A DNA stretch of 64,000 bases from positions 1 to 64,000 of the forward strand of contig DGQT01000106.1 in NCBI GenBank assembly GCA_002390845.1, written 5' to 3'. Position numbers and translations under genes: made by a program. Within the stretch, counting starts at the first letter, position 1, and the number at the start of each line of letters is the position of its first letter. Origin of the DNA: Chitinophagaceae bacterium UBA4407. Lineage in GTDB: Bacteria; Bacteroidota; Bacteroidia; Chitinophagales; Chitinophagaceae. Positions 18,017 to 27,036 of the stretch are shown one piece after another. Under the pieces are notes generated by a model. That model ran no database searches and was not told the DNA's origin. It saw nothing but the letters and a program-made list of their open reading frames with translations.

Positions 18017-18892
18017 ATGCTATATTCCATGACGGGTTACGGACGTGCAGAGCAAACTATAGGCGATAAATTTTTTATTGTGGAAGTGCGTTCGCTTAAC
18101 GGCAAGCAATACGATATACGCCTGAATATACCCGCCCTGCTGAAGCCATGCGAAATAGAGATCAGGAGCATGCTGAACGAAGGCCTGCTGCGCGGCAGCA
18201 TTGAATGTACCGTTTCGCTTAAGCAGAACGGTTCTTCAAAATCGGTAAGTATTAATACGGGTTTATTAAAAGCTTATTATGCACCGGTTGCAGAACTTGC
18301 AAAAGAACTGAACCTGAGTACGGATAATATATTAAGCACTTTGCTTAAACTGCCGGATGTGGTTTCACCTTCAACAGAAGTGCTGAGCGATGAAGAAACA
18401 GATTCATTTAAAAAATTGCTGCAACAGGCCATCGACCTGCTGAACAAACACCGCCGCGAAGAAGGAAAATATACCGAGGAAGACCTGCTTTCGAGGATGA
18501 ATAATATTGAAGCGCAGCAGGCCATTGTTGCAACACTGGAACCGGCAAGAAGGGCGAAAGTAAAAGACGGTTTAAAAAAAGTATTGGAAGAAAATGTGGG
18601 CAAGGAAAATTACGATCCTAACCGGCTTGAACAGGAATTGATTTACTATATTGAAAAAATTGATATTACCGAAGAGCAGGTGCGGCTGAAAAACCACCTG
18701 GATTATTTTCGTGCAATTCTTAACGAGCCCGAAATCAGCAAAGGGAAAAAACTGTCTTTCATTATACAGGAAATAGGAAGGGAGATCAATACTACAGGCT
18801 CCAAAGCATACGATTCTACCATTCAGAAATGCGTAGTACTGATGAAAGACGAACTTGAAAAAGCAAAAGAACAAATACTCAACATTCTATAA
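18017..18892 (+). CDS. yicC: YicC/YloC family endoribonuclease
   Basis: A YicC-family protein; characterised members act as endoribonucleases. The N-terminal signature MTGYGRAE is followed by EVRSLNGKQYDIRLNIP, and the C-terminal domain (DUF1732) carries KKLSFIIQEIGREINTTGSK. Length 291 is standard. Cytosolic. The gene is followed 29 bases later by gldH in the same direction, a likely two-gene unit. Confidence 0.93.
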   Translation: MLYSMTGYGRAEQTIGDKFFIVEVRSLNGKQYDIRLNIPALLKPCEIEIRSMLNEGLLRGSIECTVSLKQNGSSKSVSINTGLLKAYYAPVAELAKELNLSTDNILSTLLKLPDVVSPSTEVLSDEETDSFKKLLQQAIDLLNKHRREEGKYTEEDLLSRMNNIEAQQAIVATLEPARRAKVKDGLKKVLEENVGKENYDPNRLEQELIYYIEKIDITEEQVRLKNHLDYFRAILNEPEISKGKKLSFIIQEIGREINTTGSKAYDSTIQKCVVLMKDELEKAKEQILNIL

Positions 18893-18921
18893 AAAGTTCA
18901 AAAGCTATTAACTTTTTACCA

Positions 18922-19386
18922 TTGAAAAAGCTATTATTTTTTTCTGCAGTTATGTTGGCCCTGCATGCATGCAATACAATTGATGTGTACGAAAAAACGC
19001 AGCCATTTAACAAGCATGAATGGCCCGGCAACAGCAAGCCGTCGTTTATGTTTACGATTACCGATACTGCTGCACTTTATAATATTTATGCTGTAATAAG
19101 GCACGATGATTCCTATCATTTTAATAACCTGTGGCTAAATGTAACCACAATGGCACCAGGCGATACCGCCAAAATACAACAGGTACAATTAATTCTTGGC
19201 GATAATACCAAGGGCTGGCTGGGCAGTGCAATGGACGATATTATCGAACACCGCATTCTGCTTACACGAAACCCGATTGCTTTAAAAAAAGGTAATTACA
19301 CATTTACGCTTCAGCAAATTATGCGTGAAGATCCATTGCAGAATATTTTAAATGCCGGTATACGTGTTGAAAAAGCAACACAATAA
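18922..19386 (+). CDS. gldH: gliding motility lipoprotein GldH
   Basis: An outer-envelope lipoprotein required for gliding in Flavobacterium and present across gliding and many non-gliding Bacteroidota. The leader ends with LHAC (lipidated C17), followed by the family pattern VYEKTQPFNKHEW and, near the end, FTLQQIMREDPL and GIRVEK. The start is TTG, the only candidate that gives a complete lipoprotein signal. Length 154. Its presence together with a T9SS sorting domain at 27-28 kb fits a T9SS-bearing genome; motility itself cannot be judged from one gene. Confidence 0.9.
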   Translation: MKKLLFFSAVMLALHACNTIDVYEKTQPFNKHEWPGNSKPSFMFTITDTAALYNIYAVIRHDDSYHFNNLWLNVTTMAPGDTAKIQQVQLILGDNTKGWLGSAMDDIIEHRILLTRNPIALKKGNYTFTLQQIMREDPLQNILNAGIRVEKATQ

Positions 19387-19419
19387 ATTTTGTTACCGGA
19401 AGTGAGCTTAGCAAACTAT

Positions 19420-19515
19420 AGTTTTTCATGGCATCTTCGTTGTGTCACTCACTTTATCTGCAGAAGCTATATTGAGCTAAGCAAAATACAGCGAACACAC
19501 GCCTCTACCTTCAGA
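19420..19515 (+). repeat. intergenic repeat locus 10, GTGTCACTCAC subtype
   Basis: CATGGCATCTTCGTTGTGTCACTCACTTTATCTGC, then GAAGCTATATTGAGC. It lacks the GAGCCGGGC terminus. Confidence 0.75.
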
Positions 19516-19529
19516 AATTTATTAAGCAA

Positions 19530-19830
19530 CTGTAGTACCAATCTATTTTAAACTGCTGTTTGGCTTAATTCAAATCTGTTCAATTTTAGTTTCTCAACTG
19601 CCTATGGAATTTGCACCTTTAATATAGAACGGGGTAAACTTAAAGGAACGCTCTTATTGCATGATGATTTGTACAGGAAAATCATCATTACTAAACCCAA
19701 AACCATTGCCTTGGCACTGCAAACACCCGTTGTTAAAAACCTTAAGGCTAACATAAAAACCTCGACCCTGATATGGCATTACCAACTTCAATCCGGGTAT
19801 TTTAAAATACGAAACTTTTGAAATACAATT
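19530..19830 (+). other. gap with an unassigned open stretch
   Basis: About 90 codons without a stop run to a TGA near 19820 (peptide pieces NIERGKLKGTLLLHDD and LQSGYFKIRN), with no good start codon. It may be the 3' remnant of a lost gene or chance. No family was recognised. Confidence 0.25.
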
Positions 19831-19847
19831 AACATAATCTATCTTTG
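19817..19847 (+). promoter_or_regulatory. promoter of the 126-residue protein, Bacteroidota type
   Basis: TTTG at 19817-19820, a 19-base spacer, and TATCTTTG at 19840-19847, matching the consensus in both boxes and spacing. The GTG start codon at 19852 falls at the expected transcription start, so the mRNA would be leaderless. Confidence 0.65.
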
Positions 19848-19851
19848 ATTT

Positions 19852-20232
19852 GTGAAAAAAGGATTATCAATATTACTTATTGCGGTGTATATGTTTGGTG
19901 CAACTGATGCTTACCAGTTGCTCAAAATACCTGCGTTGATTAATCATTTCATAGTACACAGAACTGAAAACCACGACATTACTTTTGCCCAGTTTTTCGA
20001 GATGCATTACAATGGAAAAATCACCATTGACGCAGACTTTGAAAAGGATATGCAGCTACCATTTAAGACTCATGAAACTGAGTGCTGCATTAGTATTGCC
20101 ACTGTTTTACCTGCCCCGGTACAGCTTAAATTTAAAACTCCTGAAACTGTTTCAGTTGAATACAATATTTTAAACGATGATGTGCCCGCATACCTAATAC
20201 CCGCTGCTATTTTCCAACCTCCCAGGGTATAA
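19852..20232 (+). CDS. small exported protein, paralogue flanking metal efflux genes (copy 1)
   Basis: A 126-residue exported protein of unrecognised family. A signal-like segment (1-17) is followed by the block DAYQLLKIP, a middle motif HYNG...IDADFEKDMQLPFKT (about 53-75) and a C-terminal IFQPPR. The same three blocks occur in the gene at 26401, on the other side of the czcA-czcB operon. The start is GTG, chosen because it begins the leader and sits at the predicted transcription start. A role linked to the efflux system is inferred from this bracketing only. Confidence 0.75.
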   Translation: MKKGLSILLIAVYMFGATDAYQLLKIPALINHFIVHRTENHDITFAQFFEMHYNGKITIDADFEKDMQLPFKTHETECCISIATVLPAPVQLKFKTPETVSVEYNILNDDVPAYLIPAAIFQPPRV

Positions 20233-20307
20233 TTTCTGCTTACTTTTTTGTTACATTCCTGCTTAGCAAAGGTTATTGCTTAATTGTTTTGTATATGGCT
20301 ATGAGAT

Positions 20308-20592
20308 TTTTTAGCCATGCTTATCACTTACTATTGAACTTCTGTTGCGTCGCACTCTTGTACTTCAGAATTTGTTTCAGCTGGTGCGAACTGCTGCCCA
20401 TTTTCTTAGTAGTGCTTTTAACGCGATAGCCAAAGCCAAACCACCAAAACAACCTTTTGTTAACTGGTTACTTATTTTTTAAGTACCTGCAAAAAGGGGA
20501 ATGTAACTGCACAGGAATTGCTTCACAGCATTCCGGACGTACAAGTGTGCGACGCAAGTAAAGCTTCATGCTTTTACTGTAGTCCGGCACCA
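20308..20592. repeat. intergenic repeat locus 11, inverted pair
   Basis: Forward arm: TTTTTTAGCC..., then TGTTGCGTCGCACTCTTGTAC at about 20343-20363. Reverse arm: CGTACAAGTGTGCGACGCAAG at about 20528-20549, then AGTCCGGCACC. About 170 unrelated bases lie between them. The locus covers most of the gap 20233-20618. Confidence 0.82.
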
Positions 20593-20618
20593 AATATTCA
20601 CCATCTAAACCAAAAAAT

Positions 20619-23600
20619 ATGCTGAATGGCATTATTAGTTTTTCTATAAAAAACAAACTTGTCATCGGGTTGTTTTTACTTGGGTTAATCGCCTGGGGAA
20701 GTTACTCAGTAACGCAATTGCCGATTGACGCTGTTCCCGATATTACCAATAACCAGGTGTTGGTTATTACATCGGCACCCAGCCTTGGCGCGCCAGATGT
20801 GGAGCGGTTTATTACTGTTCCTGTAGAGCAGGCAACCCGTAATGTGCCAGGCATTATTGAACAAAGGAGTTTCTCCAGATTTGGGCTAAGCCTTGTTACC
20901 ATCGTGTTTAATGATAACACCGATGTTTACTGGGCAAGGCAGCAGGTGAGTGAACGGCTCGTGCAGGTTCAACAGCAAATTCCTGCGGGTATGGGCTCGC
21001 CGCAACTGGGGCCGGTAACTACCGGATTAGGAGAAATTTTTCAATATGTTGTAAAGCCTAAACCCGGCTACGAAGGCAAGTATGACCTTGCTGCGTTAAG
21101 AGATATACAGGACTGGATTGTGCGCAGGCAGTTACTCGGGACAGAAGGTGTGGCCGATGTGAGCAGTTTTGGTGGTTTGGTAAAACAATATGAAGTAGCC
21201 ATCAATCCTGAAAAACTAAAAAGTTTTTCATTAACCATTAGTGAAGTGTACAAGGCTTTGCAGGATAATAACCAAAACACCGGCGGTGCTTATATTGAGA
21301 AAGGTCCGAACGTTTTATTTATACGCAGTGAAGGGTTGGTGAAAAGCCTCGACGACATCAGCAACATTGTAGTGAAACAGGTGAATGGTGGTGTTCCGGT
21401 GTTGATAAGAGATGTGGCAGAAGTAAAGTTTGGCAGCGCTGTCCGGTATGGTGCCACTGTATATAATGACGAAGGTGAAGTGGCTGGAGCTATAGTAATG
21501 ATGCTGAAAGGAGACAACAGCAGTATCGTAATTAAAAACGTAAAAGAAAAGATTAGCCAGATTGAAAAAACATTGCCCGAAGGTATAATGATTGAGCCCT
21601 TTCTCGACAGGACAAAAATGGTAAACAATGCCATTTCAACCGTTGAGCAAAATTTGCTTGAAGGGGCACTCATTGTAATTTTTGTACTGGTGCTTTTTTT
21701 GGGAAACCTGCGTGCAGGTTTTATTGTGGCATCTGTTATTCCGCTGGCCATGCTGTTCGCCATTATTATGATGAACCTGTTTGGTGTAAGTGGTAACCTG
21801 ATGAGTTTGGGGGCGCTTGATTTTGGTTTACTGGTAGATGGGGCAGTGATTATTGTGGAAGCAGTAATGCACCGGTTGAATCACAGTAAAAAACTGGGGA
21901 CAACCGTTCATTTATCGCAACAACGGATGGATGAGGAAGTTGGTGGTTCTGCAAAAAAAATGATGAATAGTGCAGCTTTCGGTCAGATTATTATTCTCAT
22001 TGTTTACCTCCCTATTCTAGCTCTGCAGGGCATTGAAGGCAAGATGTTTAAACCCATGGCAGAAACGGTTTCGTTTGCCATTATCGGGGCTTTTATTTTG
22101 TCGCTCACCTATGTACCTATGATGAGTGCCTTATTCTTAAATAAAAAGCTCAATCATAAGGACACTATTTCTGATAAGGTGATGCGTGTGCTGGAGCGTT
22201 GGTACAAACCATTATTAAAACGTTCATTGAAAATTCCTGTACTTATTGTAACAAGTGCATTTGTTGTATTTGCAGCTTCAGTTCTTGTATTAAACACACT
22301 TGGCGGCGAATTTATACCGCAGCTGGAAGAAGGTGATTTTGCTGTAGATACACGTTTGCTTACAGGCTCATCGCTCAGCAATACCGTGAGCACCACAGAA
22401 AAAGCCGCAAGGGTATTACTGGATAAATTTCCCGAAATAAATAAAGTGGTTACCAAGATAGGTTCTGGCGAAATACCAACAGACCCAATGCCATTGGAGG
22501 CAGCCGACATGATGGTGATTTTAAAACCAAAAGAAGAATGGAAAAATGCCAAATCATTCCCGGAAATGGCCAATAAAATGAGTGCCGCTTTACAGGAGGT
22601 TCCAGGTATAGCAACAGGTTTTCAATTTCCCGTGCAAATGCGGTTCAACGAGTTAATGACAGGTGCCAGGCAGGATGTTGTTTGTAAAATTTTTGGTGAT
22701 GATCTTGATACGCTTGCTTTATATGCAGATTATTTAGGCAAGGTGATACAAACTGTAAAAGGTGCCAAAGACCTTTATACTGAAACAGTAACGGGCATAC
22801 CGCAAATGCTTATTACCTATAACCGTGAAGCCATTGCAAGATATGGGGCTAACATAACAGATATCAATAATACCATACAGGCTGCGTATGCAGGTGCAAC
22901 TGCCGGGTTAGTGTTTGAGAATGATAAACGTTACGACCTGGTGATCAAGATGAATGAGGATCAAAAGAAAGATATAAATCAAATCGGTGATTTATTGATC
23001 GGTCTGCCCAATGGCCACCAGGTTCCACTGTATTTACTCGCTACTGTAGAAATGAAAGATGGTCCGTACCAGATACAGCGTGAAGATGGACGAAGAAGAA
23101 TCACCATTGGTTTTAACGTACGTGACCGGGATGTGCAAAGCATTGTAGAAGAGTTAAGGGCCAAGGTTGGTAAAGACATTAAATTTCCGGCAGGCTATTA
23201 TATAACCTATGGTGGTCAGTACGAAAATCTTCAAAATGCAACCCGGCGTTTAAGTATTGCATTGCCTGTTGCACTATTGCTCATTTTTCTTATCCTGTTC
23301 TTTGCGTTCAATAAGTTCAAGTATTGTTTACTCATATTCTCAGCAATACCGCTATCTGCTATTGGTGGTGTGCTGGCTTTATGGTTAAGGGATATGCCAT
23401 TCAGCATTTCAGCGGGCGTTGGCTTTGTTGCTTTGTTTGGTGTGGCAGTATTGAACGGCATTGTATTGATCAGTGAAATGAACAGGTTAAAAAACGATGG
23501 AATGCACGATATAAAAGAAATCATTATGCACGCAACACATTCAAGGTTAAGACCCGTACTAATGACGGCGGCAGTAGCATCCTTAGGCTTTTTACCAATG

Positions 23601-24986
23601 GCTTTAAGCAATGGAGCCGGGGCAGAAGTTCAAAGGCCATTAGCCACTGTGGTAATCGGTGGATTAATCAGCGCTACTTTGCTTACCCTGTTTGTATTGC
23701 CATCACTGTATTTATTATTTGAAAAGGGCTGGAATAAAAAGAAAAAAATCCCCGCTGCAATTACTGTTTTGCTTTTGTTACTGGTACCAAATCTTATGCA
23801 GGCGCAAACCATCAAACCAATCAGTTTGCAGCAGGCCATTCAACAGGCGCAGGAGCAAAACAAACAGGTTCAATTAAAAAAGCTTGAAGAGAAATATTAC
23901 GAAGCTTTAAAACAATCTGCAACAGACCTTCCAAAGACTCAGTTAAATGCTGAACTGGGCAATATCAACAGTACCAATTTTGATAACGGGTTTACACTGA
24001 TGCAATCCTTCGCTATGCCTGTTGTTTATAGACGGCAGAAAACTTTACTGGAATTAGGATGGCAGACTTCAAAACTACAGACCACTTTGCAGCAGGTAGA
24101 AATCACCAGGTTGGTAAAGCAAGCCTACCTGCAATTACAGTTCATACAATTGAAACAACAACTGTTGCTAAAGACCGACAGTATATTTTCGAAATACCAG
24201 AAAGTAGCGCAGCTAAGATTTGATAAAGGAGAAACCAACCTGCTTGAAAAAACCACATTGGATAACCAGGTGCAGCAATTACAAATGCAGTTACAAATGT
24301 TGCAGGCAGATAAACAAAATGCTTCTTTACAGTTAAGCGTTTTATTGAACAGAGAAAGTTCGTTTGAAACATCAGATACACTAAGTAACAGTTCCGTTTT
24401 GTTTGATAGTACCAGCCTGCTGCAGCATCCCTTTTTAAGTTACTATAAACAGCAGCAGCAACTGGCAACCGGTGAAACTCAATTAGAAAAAGCTAAGCTA
24501 AGCCCCGACTGGATGATAGGCTACAGCAATCAGTCTATCATAGGATTTCAGAAAAATAAAGATGCAACGGAAAGTTACTATGATGGTGGCAAACGTTTTT
24601 CAACAGTGCAGCTTGGTATCGCTGTTCCCATATTTAATAAAGCGCAAAAAGCAAAAATTAATGCAGCTTACCAAAAGGAAAATATTGCAGCAGCCTCTGC
24701 TGAAATTGCTGAACAGGATTTGAAATTAAAACTTCAAAAACATTGGAATGAGTATTTAAAATACCAGCAGGCTATTAATTATTACAGAAGCAGCGCATTG
24801 CCGCAATCAGAGATCATCATTCAAACGGCCAACCTCAATTATAAAAACGGGCAGATCAATTATATTGAATGGGGCACATTGATCAGCAATGCCATTAACC
24901 TGCAAAGTGAATATGCAGATGCACTGAAAGCGCTCAATGCAAGTAAAATTGAGCTCGAATATTTGTTACAACCAAATCAAAATTAA
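20619..24986 (+). CDS. czcA: CusA/CzcA heavy-metal RND pump fused to a TolC-like outer-membrane domain
   Basis: A proton-driven efflux pump for divalent or monovalent metal cations, joined in one 1455-residue chain to its outer-membrane channel partner. Residues 1 to about 1040 form the HME-RND pump with twelve transmembrane helices; the charged TM4 motif LGALDFGLLVDGAVIIVE is present. Around 1043-1065 a second hydrophobic signal-like segment ending MQAQ precedes a TolC/CzcC-type domain (about 1066-1455) rich in coiled-coil QQ/LQ repeats. The internal signal suggests that the channel half crosses the membrane separately. The czcB gene follows after 3 bases. The metal is unknown. Confidence 0.93.
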   Translation: MLNGIISFSIKNKLVIGLFLLGLIAWGSYSVTQLPIDAVPDITNNQVLVITSAPSLGAPDVERFITVPVEQATRNVPGIIEQRSFSRFGLSLVTIVFNDNTDVYWARQQVSERLVQVQQQIPAGMGSPQLGPVTTGLGEIFQYVVKPKPGYEGKYDLAALRDIQDWIVRRQLLGTEGVADVSSFGGLVKQYEVAINPEKLKSFSLTISEVYKALQDNNQNTGGAYIEKGPNVLFIRSEGLVKSLDDISNIVVKQVNGGVPVLIRDVAEVKFGSAVRYGATVYNDEGEVAGAIVMMLKGDNSSIVIKNVKEKISQIEKTLPEGIMIEPFLDRTKMVNNAISTVEQNLLEGALIVIFVLVLFLGNLRAGFIVASVIPLAMLFAIIMMNLFGVSGNLMSLGALDFGLLVDGAVIIVEAVMHRLNHSKKLGTTVHLSQQRMDEEVGGSAKKMMNSAAFGQIIILIVYLPILALQGIEGKMFKPMAETVSFAIIGAFILSLTYVPMMSALFLNKKLNHKDTISDKVMRVLERWYKPLLKRSLKIPVLIVTSAFVVFAASVLVLNTLGGEFIPQLEEGDFAVDTRLLTGSSLSNTVSTTEKAARVLLDKFPEINKVVTKIGSGEIPTDPMPLEAADMMVILKPKEEWKNAKSFPEMANKMSAALQEVPGIATGFQFPVQMRFNELMTGARQDVVCKIFGDDLDTLALYADYLGKVIQTVKGAKDLYTETVTGIPQMLITYNREAIARYGANITDINNTIQAAYAGATAGLVFENDKRYDLVIKMNEDQKKDINQIGDLLIGLPNGHQVPLYLLATVEMKDGPYQIQREDGRRRITIGFNVRDRDVQSIVEELRAKVGKDIKFPAGYYITYGGQYENLQNATRRLSIALPVALLLIFLILFFAFNKFKYCLLIFSAIPLSAIGGVLALWLRDMPFSISAGVGFVALFGVAVLNGIVLISEMNRLKNDGMHDIKEIIMHATHSRLRPVLMTAAVASLGFLPMALSNGAGAEVQRPLATVVIGGLISATLLTLFVLPSLYLLFEKGWNKKKKIPAAITVLLLLLVPNLMQAQTIKPISLQQAIQQAQEQNKQVQLKKLEEKYYEALKQSATDLPKTQLNAELGNINSTNFDNGFTLMQSFAMPVVYRRQKTLLELGWQTSKLQTTLQQVEITRLVKQAYLQLQFIQLKQQLLLKTDSIFSKYQKVAQLRFDKGETNLLEKTTLDNQVQQLQMQLQMLQADKQNASLQLSVLLNRESSFETSDTLSNSSVLFDSTSLLQHPFLSYYKQQQQLATGETQLEKAKLSPDWMIGYSNQSIIGFQKNKDATESYYDGGKRFSTVQLGIAVPIFNKAQKAKINAAYQKENIAAASAEIAEQDLKLKLQKHWNEYLKYQQAINYYRSSALPQSEIIIQTANLNYKNGQINYIEWGTLISNAINLQSEYADALKALNASKIELEYLLQPNQN

Positions 24987-24989
24987 ACT

Positions 24990-26129
24990 ATGCAAAAGCT
25001 ATTAATTTATATCGCACTGATCATTTCAATTGCTTCCTGTAAGGGAGACGCTGCAGTTGAAGAACCTAAAAAAATCGTTAGTGATAATACAACTGTTGAT
25101 TTAGACAGCGCTCAGTTAAATAATGCAGGTATTGTTACAGATACGCCCTCCATACAAACAATCCATACTATCATCAAAGCAAACGGAACGGTAGATGTAC
25201 CTCCGCAAAGTATGGTGTCAGTGAGTTTCCCACTGGGCGGGTACTTAAAAACTACTTCGCTGCTTCCGGGTGCCTCAGTTAAAAAGGGAGAAGTGATCGC
25301 AGTCATGGAAGACCAGTCTTATGTGCAGTTACAACAGGATTATCTTAGTGCAAAAGCCAGGATGGATTACCTTACTGAAGATGTGCAGCGCCAGAAAGAA
25401 TTAAGCGATGCAGATGCTGCGAGCAAAAAGAATTACCAACTTGTTTTAAGCGATTTTAAAATACAGCAGGTATTAATAAAATCACTGGAAGAAAAATTAA
25501 AGATCATTGGTATCAATCCTTCAACGCTCAATGTAAACAGCATATCAAGAGACGTTAACCTTCATTCGCCTATTAATGGTTTTGTAACAAAAGTGAATGT
25601 AAATATTGGTAAGTATGTAAACCCTTCTGATGTGCTCTTCGAGCTTGTAAACCCTGATGATATACATGCCGCTGTTACTGTATTTGAAAAAGATATTAAT
25701 TCTTTTAAAGCCGGCATAAAAGGCGTTGTTTCATTAGCCGATCAGTCCGGTACTAAATACAATGTAGAAGTAATTCTGGTAGCTAAAAATATTGATGATA
25801 CACGAAGCGGCCTGGTACACTGCCATTTCGAAAATCCATCGCATAACCTGCTGCCCGGTATGTTCTTAACCGGTGTTTTTGAGCTGAACAATAAAGCAAC
25901 TGATGCCATTTCCGAAGAAGCTGTAGTAAAGTATGAAGGAAAAGAATATATTTTTCTTACAAAAAATGGTACAACATTTTCCCTGCATCAGGTAGAAACG
26001 GGTGCAAGGGAAAACGGTTATGTGGAACTGGAGCCCGATTCAGTTAAAGTGTGGATGCAGACCCGTGTTGTGGTAAAAGGCGCTTACGCCTTATTAGGCA
26101 TGCTAAAAAATAAAATGGAAGAAGAGTAA
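24990..26129 (+). CDS. czcB: periplasmic adaptor of the heavy-metal efflux pump (CzcB/CusB-like)
   Basis: A membrane fusion protein linking the RND pump to the outer-membrane channel. The lipoprotein leader ends IASC (lipidated C17). A barrel-sandwich domain (MVSVSFPLGGYLKT, then LLPGASVKKGEVIAVMEDQ) flanks an alpha-hairpin around residues 110-165, followed by a beta-barrel segment (HAAVTVFEKDINSFKAG). Length 379 is typical. It lies 3 bases after czcA, so the two are translated together. Confidence 0.92.
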   Translation: MQKLLIYIALIISIASCKGDAAVEEPKKIVSDNTTVDLDSAQLNNAGIVTDTPSIQTIHTIIKANGTVDVPPQSMVSVSFPLGGYLKTTSLLPGASVKKGEVIAVMEDQSYVQLQQDYLSAKARMDYLTEDVQRQKELSDADAASKKNYQLVLSDFKIQQVLIKSLEEKLKIIGINPSTLNVNSISRDVNLHSPINGFVTKVNVNIGKYVNPSDVLFELVNPDDIHAAVTVFEKDINSFKAGIKGVVSLADQSGTKYNVEVILVAKNIDDTRSGLVHCHFENPSHNLLPGMFLTGVFELNNKATDAISEEAVVKYEGKEYIFLTKNGTTFSLHQVETGARENGYVELEPDSVKVWMQTRVVVKGAYALLGMLKNKMEEE

Positions 26130-26144
26130 TACAATTTTTTACCT

Positions 26145-26235
26145 GGCAATAAAACCTTTTTCAGCATTCTTGCGTCGCACTCTTTTACGTTCAGATTATG
26201 AATGAGCTTTTACCGAAGCGTAGTTTGAAAACCAG
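26145..26235 (+). repeat. intergenic repeat locus 12
   Basis: TTCTTGCGTCGCACTCTTTTACGTTC, then GAGCTTTTACCGAAGCGTAG. The region from there to 26400 shows no gene. Confidence 0.8.
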
Positions 26236-26400
26236 CCTTGCTTTATTTACTAGTTCTTGCAATAGTAAATTCGTAGAAACATTTATAAAGCAAGGCCGGT
26301 TCAACCATACTAAATTCCTGTTCAGCGGAGTGATGTTGAAATAATTCTAAGCTGGATGTAATTTTATATTGAAGAAGCAGCCAAATTTTTTTCTGTTTAA

Positions 26401-26781
26401 ATGAAACAATTTTTAGCCATATTTTTTTTGTCTCTTTACCTGTTTGGTTCTACTGATGCATACCAGTTACTCAAGCTGCCAAAATTTATAGAGCATTACA
26501 GGGAGCACAGGCAAACTAACCCCGAACTATCTATTGCAGATTTTTTGTTAATCCATTACAACGGAACACTTGTTATTGATGCCGATTTTCAGGAAGACAT
26601 GCAACTGCCATTTAAAACCACACAGGTAGAATTCAGTAATACAGTAAATCTTATTGTTCCGGCTGTTGCCGTTGTAAAATTAATTACAGTGCAGCCGCTC
26701 AATAATAATTTTATTACCTGCAACGATGCTGCTCCTTCCCTTTACAAATGCAAAGCTATTTTTCAACCTCCGCGTTGTTAA
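26401..26781 (+). CDS. small exported protein, paralogue flanking metal efflux genes (copy 2)
   Basis: A 126-residue protein of the same length as the one at 19852, sharing its three blocks: DAYQLLKLP after the leader, HYNG...IDADFQEDMQLPFKT in the middle, and IFQPPR at the end. The region between the last two blocks is divergent. A hydrophobic leader (1-17) predicts export. No metal-binding cluster is evident. It lies 271 bases after czcB, with repeat locus 12 between, so it is probably a separate unit. The family was not recognised by name. Confidence 0.75.
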   Translation: MKQFLAIFFLSLYLFGSTDAYQLLKLPKFIEHYREHRQTNPELSIADFLLIHYNGTLVIDADFQEDMQLPFKTTQVEFSNTVNLIVPAVAVVKLITVQPLNNNFITCNDAAPSLYKCKAIFQPPRC

Positions 26782-26907
26782 TATTCAGCAGCCGTATTTC
26801 ATCGCGCCAGGCTGATTATCTCATATAAAAGTGTAATCATTTTCTCAATGCAATTAAATGGCTCTGCAACATCACATCCATTACGGGTGGTGTATTTTGC
26901 TGCATCT

Positions 26908-26962
26908 TGTAATACTGTACAAGAGTGCGATGCAACAATTGCTGCTACCTGTTCATTTGATG
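26908..26962 (-). repeat. intergenic repeat locus 13, short
   Basis: Reverse core GTACAAGAGTGCGATGCAACAATTGC only. Confidence 0.7.
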
Positions 26963-27036
26963 GGTACACAAGATTTATTTAATCATTTTAACCGGTACAA
27001 AAAAGTACCACATTATTCATTTACAAATAATTTTTT

